Shown here: positions 1 through 5,484 of the stretch, in pieces
Layout of the letters: every line of letters starts with the position of its first letter
Numbering within the stretch: position 1 is the stretch's first letter
Origin: an uncultured Eggerthellaceae bacterium
GTDB lineage: Bacteria > Actinomycetota > Coriobacteriia > Coriobacteriales > Eggerthellaceae
Length of the DNA stretch: 8,431 bases
Direction: 5' to 3'
NCBI GenBank assembly: GCA_946631805.1
Contig: CAMPAJ010000063.1
Span: 1 to 8,431 of the forward strand
The notes under the pieces: model-generated
The model's database searches: none
Told to the model about the DNA's origin: nothing
Seen by the model: the letters and a program-made list of their open reading frames with translations, nothing else
Position numbers and translations under genes: made by a program

Positions 1-32
1 CTAAGTGGATTACAGGAACGGTGGCTGCAGAA

Positions 33-126
33 TCGCTCAAGACCCACCACCCCGAGCTCACGGGGCTGCGTTGCACCGATCGCTCAAGATCCGCCACCCC
101 GGGCTCGCGGGGCTGCGTTGCGCCGA
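33..126. repeat. Two head-to-tail copies of a 47-bp repeat
   Basis: Copy 1 is 33-79 and copy 2 is 80-126. They match at 42 of 47 positions. All five differences are transitions, with copy 2 the more GC-rich in four of them. Each copy starts TCGCTCAAGA and contains a small hairpin, CCCCG-RGCTCR-CGGGG (5-bp stem, 6-nt loop). Two of the five differences fall in the loop and none breaks the stem, which suggests the hairpin is tolerated or maintained. There is no unique spacer between the copies, so this is a tandem duplication and not a CRISPR array. The function is unknown. It could be a repetitive extragenic palindrome-like element or the distal end of an array extending beyond the left edge. 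Confidence 0.8.
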
Positions 127-215
127 CTGGTGAAGCATAGGGGGCATCCTTCCCTTTAATGCGGCGGCGCAAAAGATGCGACGGGTGATGCGATTCGTGC
201 TCGTTTGGGCTGCGT

Positions 216-242
216 GATACACCCAACCTGGTTGGGTGTATC
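216..242. repeat. Perfect 13-bp-arm palindrome (REP-like element, or hairpin in a leader)
   Basis: GATACACCCAACC (216-228) is followed by one T and then its exact reverse complement (230-242). Such a near-uninterrupted palindrome can form a cruciform or RNA hairpin, or be a dimeric protein site. There is no T-run on either side, so a simple intrinsic terminator is unlikely. Its 15-nt core CCCAACCTGGTTGGG recurs with two substitutions at 8395-8409 and with two at 8276-8290, both downstream of the importer operon. That points to a dispersed intergenic element and not a site specific to this gene. Confidence 0.75.
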
Positions 243-556
243 GGCGAAGCTTTCGTTGATTCGGGTGCGGCCTTCTAGGGGTAGTGAGCTTGGACGGCAG
301 CCCGAGGAAGAGGGCGAGGTTAGCGTGGGGTGTGTGATCCGATACTTACCTTTTTTGGTGAGGCTATGTGACCAATGGGGAGTCTCTCTTTTGGTCATGT
401 CGCGAGCGGGGTATCGCATGAGCGCTGGGTTTGATGGCTTTTCCGATGCTGGAATGGACGGATGGAGCGTGCGTGCGGTATCTCGGCTTGCGGGGGTGCG
501 GATGCATTGAAGGGGGATGTCCTCTTTGATGCGTAGGTAAAAGAATTGCGATTCGT

Positions 557-564
557 GAGGAGGG
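557..564 (+). promoter_or_regulatory. Strong ribosome-binding site of the alcohol dehydrogenase gene
   Basis: GAGGAGGG lies six bases before the ATG at 571 and is a strong Shine-Dalgarno match. It selects 571 over the in-frame ATGs at 580 and 583, which would be too far away. The 11-mer TGCGATTCGTG overlaps its first base and also occurs near 189. Confidence 0.85.
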
Positions 565-570
565 AATGCG

Positions 571-1623
571 ATGACGGAGATGATGAAAGGTCTTATTCAC
601 AAGGAGAAAGGCGTCGTCGAGTTGGGCGAGCGGCCGGTTGTGGAGCCGGGTCCGGGCGAGATCCTCGTGCGGACGACGGCGGTTTCGGTGTGCGAGACCG
701 ATTACGAGATCATCGAGAGCATGATCATGCCGCCTTCCGTCGGTCGCTTCGTCGGCCATGAGGGCGTCGGCATCGTCGAGCGCGTGGGCGAAGGAGTTGA
801 GTACTTCAAGCCCGGCGATCGCATTCTGGCTCCCCCCGTTACACCGAGCTGGTCATCCATCGAGGCGCAGCTGGGCGTGCCGCAGTTCAGTCGCGGGGGC
901 ATGGCCTTCGACTGGTGCCTCGAGCGCGACGGCGTGTACGGGACGTACTTCCGCCTGCGCGAGGGCGATATGAACGGTGCGAAAATCCCCGACAACGTGA
1001 CCGATACGCAGGCTGTCATGGTCACCGACATGGTGGGCACCGCTTGGCATGGCGTCGAGAACACGCGCATCGATCTGGGCGCGACCGTGGCCGTGTTCGG
1101 CATCGGCCCGATGGGCCTGTGCGCACTGGCGGCAGCGGCGCTCAAGGGTGCGGGCCGCATCTTCGCCATCGGCACGAATCCGATTGGCATCGAAATCGCC
1201 AAGCAGTGGGGTGCGACCGACATCATCAGCTACAAGGACGGCGACGTGGTCGAGCAGATCATGGAGCTCAACGGCGGGTGTGTTGACGTGACGATGGTGT
1301 GTGGCGGCCCGGCTTCGGCCGTGGGGCAGGCCATGGCGCTCACGCGTGGCGGCGGCGAGCTGTGCAGCCTTAACGCTTATTACGATGACGTGGTCATTCC
1401 CGTTCCTGCCTGGAATTCGGGCATGAAGACCGTCAATTTCCGCGGCTGGCAGGTCACGGGTGGCCGCGAGATCTACGAGCGCTACCTGAAGATGATCTCG
1501 CTGGGCAAGTTCGACCCCTCGCCGCTGGCCACGCATACGTTCCACGGCTACGACGAGATGGAGGCATGCCTGTGGAAGAAGAAGGAGCGCGATTGCTTGA
1601 AGCCAGTGTGCTTGCTTGGGTAA
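571..1623 (+). CDS. Zinc-dependent alcohol dehydrogenase, secondary-alcohol dehydrogenase type (medium-chain family)
   Basis: This 350-residue protein is probably a cytosolic enzyme interconverting an alcohol (often secondary) and the ketone or aldehyde with NAD(P)H. From memory of the family, it resembles the clostridial and Thermoanaerobacter isopropanol dehydrogenases along its whole length. Expected catalytic zinc ligands are all present: Cys41, His63-Glu64 (in GHEGVG) and Asp153 (in VTDMVGTAWHG). Thr43 sits where the family's proton-relay serine is. The Rossmann motif GIGPMG is at 177-182. The four-cysteine structural-zinc lobe of liver-type enzymes is absent, as usual for this subgroup. 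The stretch GTNP (201-204) replaces the GSRP of NADP-dependent relatives, so the arginine that grips the NADP phosphate is Asn203, while Tyr221 is kept; cofactor preference may therefore differ. The start is fixed by a strong ribosome-binding site. The next gene starts 68 bases downstream on the same strand and may be co-transcribed. The true substrate is unknown; polyol or glucose dehydrogenase-like activity is an alternative. Confidence 0.9.
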   Translation: MTEMMKGLIHKEKGVVELGERPVVEPGPGEILVRTTAVSVCETDYEIIESMIMPPSVGRFVGHEGVGIVERVGEGVEYFKPGDRILAPPVTPSWSSIEAQLGVPQFSRGGMAFDWCLERDGVYGTYFRLREGDMNGAKIPDNVTDTQAVMVTDMVGTAWHGVENTRIDLGATVAVFGIGPMGLCALAAAALKGAGRIFAIGTNPIGIEIAKQWGATDIISYKDGDVVEQIMELNGGCVDVTMVCGGPASAVGQAMALTRGGGELCSLNAYYDDVVIPVPAWNSGMKTVNFRGWQVTGGREIYERYLKMISLGKFDPSPLATHTFHGYDEMEACLWKKKERDCLKPVCLLG

Positions 1624-1691
1624 GAGAGTGATGCGGTTCGGGCTTGGTTTAGAATATGGGGCCGATGATGTCGGCAGATCGGAGAACTGTT

Positions 1692-2303
1692 ATGACGATA
1701 GAGGCTGGGCGCGTGACGCCGCAACTGCTCGAGGTGCTCGACCTCGTGGGCCGCGCCTTTGTAAACGAAGTTGACGATGCGTATCTGGAGCAGGTGCGGA
1801 TGTACGTGCAGGCGCCCATCGCAGGGCTCGTGCCCGAGGCACAGAAGTACGCCGAACGCGGGGCCCATCAGCTCGATTCGGCGCTCAAAGCCTACGACAA
1901 GGCGGATGACAAGCCGCTCTGGCGCGATTATCTGGACGCTTCGTACGCCGAGCTGTTCCTGGGCGTGACGCCGAAGGCGACCGAGCCTGTGGGGTCGTGC
2001 TACATGAACGACGAGCGCATCTTGTATGCGGAGCAGTTCTTCCAGGTCAAGGAAGTCATGGAGGCGGCCGGGTTTGCTATTCCGTCCAATTTCTACGAGC
2101 CGGCAGACCACATCGCCATGGAATGGGCGCTTCTTGCGCACCTTTTGCGCGCAGGCGACCTCGAGCGTGCAGCCTCGTTCAAATCCGCGCATATGGACAC
2201 CTGGATTCCGCGCGCCTGCACCGATCTGATCGACCGTGACGACGTGGGTTTCTACACGGGCATTGCCAATATCGCAAAGGCGTTGCTCATCGAGCTTGGG
2301 TAG
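1692..2303 (+). CDS. TorD/DmsD-family molybdoenzyme maturation chaperone
   Basis: This 203-residue, mostly helical, soluble protein has no signal peptide or membrane segment. Family members bind the Tat signal peptide or apoprotein of a molybdopterin oxidoreductase (DMSO/TMAO reductase-like) and hold it until cofactor insertion and export. Seen in sequence: the block YAELFLG (85-91), PVGSCY (99-104) followed by LYAEQFFQVKEVMEAAGF (111-128), then the hallmark EPADH (136-140) and a helix ending in LLAHLL (147-152); WIPRA and FYTGIA follow, as in the family. I chose the ATG at 1692 because GGAG (1681-1684) lies seven bases before it. An in-frame ATG at 1656 would add 12 residues but has no ribosome-binding site. 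A TAGAAT at 1650-1655 might be a -10 box, without a clear -35. No molybdoenzyme lies in the window, so its client must be elsewhere. The upstream dehydrogenase is not a known client type. Confidence 0.85.
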   Translation: MTIEAGRVTPQLLEVLDLVGRAFVNEVDDAYLEQVRMYVQAPIAGLVPEAQKYAERGAHQLDSALKAYDKADDKPLWRDYLDASYAELFLGVTPKATEPVGSCYMNDERILYAEQFFQVKEVMEAAGFAIPSNFYEPADHIAMEWALLAHLLRAGDLERAASFKSAHMDTWIPRACTDLIDRDDVGFYTGIANIAKALLIELG

Positions 2304-2345
2304 CTAGGCCAAAAGCGCAGGCGCCTCGTGCGAAGACTTGCAGGC

Positions 2346-2370
2346 GGGCCGGAGGTTTCATCTCCGGCCC
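2346..2370. terminator. GC-rich hairpin between convergent genes, probable bidirectional terminator
   Basis: GGGCCGGAG (2346-2354) and CTCCGGCCC (2362-2370) form a perfect 9-bp stem with a 7-nt loop. A flanking CGAAG (2331-2335) and CTTCG (2373-2377) could extend it imperfectly. It sits between the stops of the chaperone gene (+) and the regulator gene (-), where a shared terminator is expected. There is no good U-run on either strand, so termination would be weak or factor-assisted. Confidence 0.55.
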
Positions 2371-2400
2371 GACTTCGTTCTGGCTCAAGAAACGACGTGT

Positions 2401-3948
2401 TTATATGTCGTACTCGTCGATGAGCCGTATAGATAGCTGCAGGTAAAAGCGCGTCTCGTAGTCGGTGTAGTCCGACTGCACGATCTCGTCGATTTTCCGC
2501 ATGCGGAATAGCAGCGTGCTTCGGTGGATGTCGAGGAGCCCGGCAGTGCGGGCGAGGTTCCGATCGTTTTGAAGGTAGCACCGAAACGTTTTGTACAGTT
2601 CGGACGTATGGGTCTCGTCGTAGGCTTTGAGCGCGTACAGGTCGGGGCTGCACAGATGCCTGGCCGGGAACTCCTGGATCATTTGCGCGACGAGGTAGTC
2701 CATGCAAACGTCTTCGAAACCCAGGCACCACAATTCGGGATACTTGCTTTTACCGGTTTCGTATGCGCAAACAGCTTGCCTATAAGCAAAATAGATATCC
2801 GAGAAGTTGGGCACGATCGTGCTTATGCCGGCTTTTAGCAGCCCATCACGCAAAATCAAGCTTATATCGCGTCTGAAGTCTGCCAATGTGATGCCGCTTC
2901 GCTCATGGTTGATCACCACGACGATGTTCAACCCGTTGACCAACGCGCAGCTATGGGGGAATCGGCCGGTCAGCATCGTGCAATAGTACTGCAGCGCGTT
3001 CGTGTTGACGTCGCGTTCTTCCGGGAACAAACAGGCGCAGAACAGGCGGTCGTCGAGCCTCCAGCCGTATTGCGAAAGGATTTCTGAGGTTTGCGCCTCA
3101 GGTATGGACTCTTGGCCAATCATGCGGGCGATCAAGTTGGTCATCGAAAGCATTTGACGATAGGAGCCAGCTTCGCGTTGGCGGAATGAATCGTGCACGA
3201 GGTCGGCTAGCCTGCCCAATAACAGGTAATCGCTTTCGAAAAACTCTGCATCCAGTTCGTTAACGCAGATTCTTCCCCTATACCGATCGCCGTCCCAGAT
3301 GTTTTGGTACATGATTCGATAGCCGAACATATCGGCTGAGAACATCTGGGGCCCATGCGCATGCATGGTTTGCTGGTACTCCTCGTTTACCTTGAATTCG
3401 TTGAGTATGTCTATCGGAAGCGTGTAGCCGCCGCGCCTTTCGTCGTATTCCCAGCGCGTTTTTCCCAAGATGCCCCCTGGCTCGGAGTTGCCGAGTAGGT
3501 AGAAGTTCTCGTCATGGAAGAAGATGGAATTCCGCAACAGCTCGGATGCTCTTTTGAACAGGGCGTCCAGTACCCCTTGCTGCGATTCGTCCGCATCGTT
3601 TCGCAAGATTTCCACGAGGTCGGATTCCCAAAGGTTTAGGTTGAGGATGAGTTTTTGGATTTCACGCATCGTGGATTCTGCATTGCAGTCAGAGGGTAGG
3701 ACGAGCACGTCGTTGTTCCTGCATATCCGTTCAGATGGCCTCCCAATCGAGATGATGCCGCGCCCTCTGAGCGGTATGTCAAAAGCTTCCGCAGTGCCGA
3801 ACAGAATGAATTGAGGCTCGAATTCGGTTTGGGAATCGTAGTGTATGGCTTGTAGCCAGACGGAGTGCGTCGACGCCCTTCGCCCCTTTTCCAGTGAAAC
3901 TGGGATAACCGTTAGATGATCGGCGATGTATTCAAGGGTGATGTTCAT
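2401..3948 (-). CDS. PucR/CdaR-type transcriptional regulator with C-terminal helix-turn-helix
   Basis: This 515-residue cytosolic DNA-binding protein ends in a helix-turn-helix of the PucR C-terminal type, at about 455-512. The core LARTAGLLDIHRSTLLFRMR (465-484) has the expected spacing and the 'H-R/N-T-L-x-x-R' signature. About residues 285-400 look like the degenerate GGDEF-like domain of CdaR/PucR proteins, including AGIST and the helix FSDIYFAYRQAVCAYE (382-397). The N-terminal part (about 1-280) has no family I can name and is presumably the sensing region; it shows no membrane helix or obvious nucleotide site. The ATG (complement of 3946-3948) is preceded by AAAGGA (complement of 3955-3960) at six bases, which supports this start. 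It is divergent from the methyltransferase-like gene at 4266 across 317 bp, the usual arrangement for a local regulator. Known family members sense metabolites and usually activate neighbouring genes; the ligand here is unknown. Confidence 0.85.
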   Translation of the reverse strand: MNITLEYIADHLTVIPVSLEKGRRASTHSVWLQAIHYDSQTEFEPQFILFGTAEAFDIPLRGRGIISIGRPSERICRNNDVLVLPSDCNAESTMREIQKLILNLNLWESDLVEILRNDADESQQGVLDALFKRASELLRNSIFFHDENFYLLGNSEPGGILGKTRWEYDERRGGYTLPIDILNEFKVNEEYQQTMHAHGPQMFSADMFGYRIMYQNIWDGDRYRGRICVNELDAEFFESDYLLLGRLADLVHDSFRQREAGSYRQMLSMTNLIARMIGQESIPEAQTSEILSQYGWRLDDRLFCACLFPEERDVNTNALQYYCTMLTGRFPHSCALVNGLNIVVVINHERSGITLADFRRDISLILRDGLLKAGISTIVPNFSDIYFAYRQAVCAYETGKSKYPELWCLGFEDVCMDYLVAQMIQEFPARHLCSPDLYALKAYDETHTSELYKTFRCYLQNDRNLARTAGLLDIHRSTLLFRMRKIDEIVQSDYTDYETRFYLQLSIRLIDEYDI

Positions 3949-4055
3949 GCGAGATCCTTTGCCTTACTCGGACGAACGGGGTTGGACGATTGTGGGAGGA
4001 GTGGCAGCGCTCTCCAAGCACCTGGCGCATAGCTATCGTACGGCAATATATAAAC

Positions 4056-4090
4056 AATAATATAAAATGTATTATTCAAAGTGTAATAAT
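4056..4090. promoter_or_regulatory. Overlapping inverted repeats, candidate operator in the divergent spacer
   Basis: AATAATA (4056-4062) and TATTATT (4070-4076) are exact reverse complements separated by 7 bases. ATTATT (4071-4076) then pairs with AATAAT (4085-4090) across 8 bases, so the middle half-site is shared. A further AATAAT lies at 4098-4103. Half-sites repeat about every 14 bases in alternating orientation. This fits a multi-site operator for a dimeric regulator, plausibly the adjacent PucR-type protein, but low-complexity AT sequence can give such repeats by chance. Confidence 0.4.
4059..4086 (-). promoter_or_regulatory. Candidate promoter for the PucR-type regulator
   Basis: On the minus strand TTACAC (complement of 4081-4086), a 16-base gap and TATATT (complement of 4059-4064) resemble -35 and -10 boxes (4/6 and 5/6 matches). 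Transcription would start near 4050, giving a leader of about 100 bases. It overlaps the candidate operator, which would allow autoregulation. AT-rich context makes chance matches likely. Confidence 0.3.
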
Positions 4091-4103
4091 GCAACAAAAT
4101 AAT
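4075..4103 (+). promoter_or_regulatory. Candidate promoter for the methyltransferase-like gene
   Basis: TTCAAA (4075-4080), a 17-base gap and AATAAT (4098-4103) match -35 and -10 consensus at 4/6 and 5/6 positions. It would give a leader of about 155 bases that includes the direct repeat at 4192-4252. It overlaps the inverted repeats. TTGAAT at 4171-4176 was considered as an alternative -35, but no good -10 follows it. Confidence 0.3.
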
Positions 4104-4191
4104 GACTATGAATCTAGTAATGCCTGTTCTAAAGTAAAGTCATCAAGGTAAAGCGCTTTCCCAATACTAGTTGAATATGATGAGCTATGTC

Positions 4192-4252
4192 GCTGATTAC
4201 TGTATCTGCGGAGGCTGTCGTATTGTCGCAAGCCATATGATGCTGATTACTG
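4192..4252 (+). repeat. Exact 11-bp direct repeat, 50 bp apart
   Basis: GCTGATTACTG occurs at 4192-4202 and again at 4242-4252, a start-to-start distance of exactly 50 bp. The second copy ends three bases before the methyltransferase ribosome-binding site (4255-4260). About five helical turns separate the copies, so a protein bound to both would sit on the same DNA face. The repeat could also be a trace of a small duplication. Confidence 0.5.
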
Positions 4253-4265
4253 GCGGGAGGATATC

Positions 4266-5255
4266 GTGCTAACCAAGAAGCAAAACCTGCTCGAGACGAT
4301 TCATGGTGGAAACCCCGATCGATTCGTGAACCAATTCGAGCCGTTCGTACTTATCAAGGAATCTCCGTATTTCGTGAACAGCCCCTATCCGATGCCTGGA
4401 CAGGGTCCGGCCGTCAATTCGTGGGGCGTTACCCAGGAATGGGGCGCTGATCAAATAGGCGCCTTCCCCATCCATAACGAAGAAACGATCGTGTGCAAGG
4501 ACATCACCCGTTGGCGCGAGTTCGTCCATGCACCAAAGGTCAAGTATCCCGATTCCGACTGGAAACCGTTCGTCGACATGGTCAATGCCATCGATCGCGA
4601 TGAGCTGTTCGTTACGCCGATGGTGTTCCCGGGCATCTTCGAGCAGATCCATTACCTGCTCGAGATTCAGAATTGCATGGCTAATTTCTACGAGGAGCCC
4701 GAGTGCATGCACGAGCTCATCGACTACATTACCGATTGGGAGCTGGAATACGCGAAGGAACTGTGCGACCACTACCATCCCGATGCGCTGTTCCATCATG
4801 ACGACTGGGGCACCCAGCAATCGACTTTCATGTCGGTCGATATGTTCCGCGAGTTTATCCTGCCAGCCTACAAGACCGTGTACGGCTACTACAAGGAACG
4901 CGGCGTCGAGGTCATCGTTCACCATTCCGATTCGTACGCGGCGACGCTTGTGCCGTCGATGATCGAGATGGGCATGGACATTTGGCAGGGTGTCATGAAG
5001 TCGAACAACGTGCCCGAGCTTATCCAGAAATACGGCGGGCAGCTCAGCTTCATGGGCGGCATCGACTCTTCGGCCGTCGATCATCCTGGCTGGACGCGCG
5101 AAGAGGTTGCGGCCGAGGTTGAGCGCGTTTGCACCGAATGCGGCAAGCTCTACTTCATCCCCGGTGCCTCTCAGGGCGATGCGTTCGCATCCTTCCCAGG
5201 CGTGTACGATGCTCTTACCGAAGAAATCGACAAGCAGAGCAAGCTTCTTTTCTAA
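4266..5255 (+). CDS. Uroporphyrinogen-decarboxylase-superfamily methyltransferase-like protein
   Basis: This 329-residue soluble protein belongs to the URO-D/MtaA-type TIM-barrel superfamily, whose members outside heme synthesis move methyl groups between substrates, corrinoid proteins and thiols. Seen in sequence: HHDDWG at 177-182, FREFILPAYKTVYGYY (194-209), VIVHHSDSY (216-224), GMDIWQ (236-241), GGID (264-267) and the glycine-containing C-terminal FIPGAS. The N-terminal arginine-rich substrate motif of true heme uroporphyrinogen decarboxylase is absent, so heme synthesis is unlikely. Methyltransferases such as MtaA bind zinc through an H-x-C motif; here the corresponding stretch appears to read His220-Ser-Asp or His219-His-Ser, with no cysteine. 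The GTG start is chosen because GGGAGG ends five bases before it. No corrinoid protein or reactivase gene is adjacent. It is transcribed alone, ended by a strong terminator, and is divergent from a PucR-type regulator. Roles in O-demethylation are possible but unproven. Confidence 0.8.
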   Translation: MLTKKQNLLETIHGGNPDRFVNQFEPFVLIKESPYFVNSPYPMPGQGPAVNSWGVTQEWGADQIGAFPIHNEETIVCKDITRWREFVHAPKVKYPDSDWKPFVDMVNAIDRDELFVTPMVFPGIFEQIHYLLEIQNCMANFYEEPECMHELIDYITDWELEYAKELCDHYHPDALFHHDDWGTQQSTFMSVDMFREFILPAYKTVYGYYKERGVEVIVHHSDSYAATLVPSMIEMGMDIWQGVMKSNNVPELIQKYGGQLSFMGGIDSSAVDHPGWTREEVAAEVERVCTECGKLYFIPGASQGDAFASFPGVYDALTEEIDKQSKLLF

Positions 5256-5268
5256 GCTTAGAAAACGT

Positions 5269-5310
5269 GCGGACAGGGCTTATGCGCTCTTGCAAGCCCT
5301 GTCCGCTTTT
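5269..5310 (+). terminator. Intrinsic terminator of the methyltransferase-like gene
   Basis: GCGGACAGGGCTT (5269-5281) pairs perfectly with AAGCCCTGTCCGC (5294-5306), a 13-bp stem with a 12-nt loop, directly followed by TTTT (5307-5310). It starts 13 bases after the stop codon and insulates the importer operon from upstream transcription. Confidence 0.9.
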
Positions 5311-5372
5311 CGCATTCAAAAGCGCAAAAACACATGTTGAAACAAGTTGCAAGCGCATCCCCCATCGGTTTC

Positions 5373-5381
5373 TGCTATACT
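5373..5381 (+). promoter_or_regulatory. Extended -10 promoter of the thiamine-precursor importer operon
   Basis: TGCTATACT combines a TGn extension with TATACT (5376-5381, 5/6 match to TATAAT). There is no good -35 at the usual distance, as is common for extended -10 promoters. Transcription would start near 5387-5389, immediately before the riboswitch aptamer, which supports the call. Confidence 0.6.
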
Positions 5382-5385
5382 TCAA

Positions 5386-5481
5386 CAATCCAAAGGGGAG
5401 CTGGATTAAGTCCGGCTGAGAGGTGGCGCGTTATCGTCACGACCCAAGAACCTGATCCAGATAATGCTGGCGTAGGAATGC
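5386..5481 (+). promoter_or_regulatory. TPP riboswitch (THI element) controlling the importer operon
   Basis: This RNA leader binds thiamine pyrophosphate and represses downstream genes. The conserved blocks are in order: GGGG (5395-5398); a P3 stem CTGGA/TCCGG (5401-5405 with 5411-5415); CTGAGA (5416-5421), the pyrimidine-binding region; an optional stem GTGGCG/CGTCAC (5423-5428 with 5435-5440); ACCC (5442-5445), pairing back to GGGG; then CCTGATCCAG (5451-5460), ATAATG and CTGGCGTAGG (5467-5476), the pyrophosphate-binding half. I could not draw a convincing closing P1 stem. The Shine-Dalgarno-like AGGAA (5474-5478), six bases before the permease ATG, overlaps the aptamer's P4 strand. There is no room for a separate expression platform, so ligand-stabilised folding probably hides the ribosome site directly. 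Confidence 0.95.
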
Positions 5482-5484
5482 TAC

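Larger units (their letters stand above)
1..556. other. Gene-free region upstream of the dehydrogenase, rich in repeats and hairpins
   Basis: No reading frame here has both a credible ribosome-binding site and a recognisable protein. A possible 101-residue frame at 205-510 resembles no family I know and runs through a perfect palindrome. Visible structure: two tandem 47-bp repeats (33-126); a 27-nt palindrome (216-242); a hairpin CTTACC/GGTGAG with a T6 loop (345-362); an inverted repeat TGACCAA/TTGGTCA with a 15-nt loop (369-375 and 391-397); and the 11-mer TGCGATTCGTG at 189-199, repeated at 547-557 just before the ribosome-binding site of the next gene. I see no convincing -35/-10 pair. 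The promoter of the 571-1623 gene presumably lies here, and the hairpins could belong to an untranslated leader, but that is inference. Confidence 0.6.
3949..4265. other. Divergent intergenic control region with AT-rich island
   Basis: This 317-bp spacer separates the divergent regulator and methyltransferase genes. I see no gene in it. The regulator-proximal third is of ordinary composition. Positions about 4041-4140 are strikingly AT-rich for this genome and carry repeated AATAAT/ATTATT words, two overlapping inverted repeats and candidate promoters for both directions. The part near the methyltransferase carries an 11-bp direct repeat (4192-4202 and 4242-4252). The word GTAAAG also occurs twice within 4134-4152. 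The methyltransferase start is preceded by GGGAGG at 4255-4260, five bases before the GTG. Confidence 0.7.

Noticed and set aside
33..126. CRISPR array
   Set aside because: The two copies are directly adjacent with no spacers, only two copies exist, and no cas gene is in the window.
205..510. Possible 101-residue protein on the + strand
   Set aside because: No ribosome-binding site, no recognisable family, low-complexity odd composition, and its beginning lies in a perfect palindrome; treated as non-coding.
853..1545. Minus-strand frame opposite the alcohol dehydrogenase
   Set aside because: GC-rich antisense shadow, rich in His, Arg and Ala, of a gene with complete catalytic motifs.
1656..1691. 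Upstream ATG as the chaperone start
   Set aside because: No ribosome-binding site precedes 1656, while GGAG at 1681-1684 is well placed for 1692.
4171..4199. TTGAAT...TGATTA as the main methyltransferase promoter
   Set aside because: The -10 match is poor at the 17-base spacing; the AT-rich candidate at 4075-4103 is better, though also tentative.
4266..5255. Heme-pathway uroporphyrinogen decarboxylase (hemE)
   Set aside because: The N-terminal arginine-containing substrate motif of HemE is missing, and the gene is paired with a PucR-type regulator instead of heme genes.
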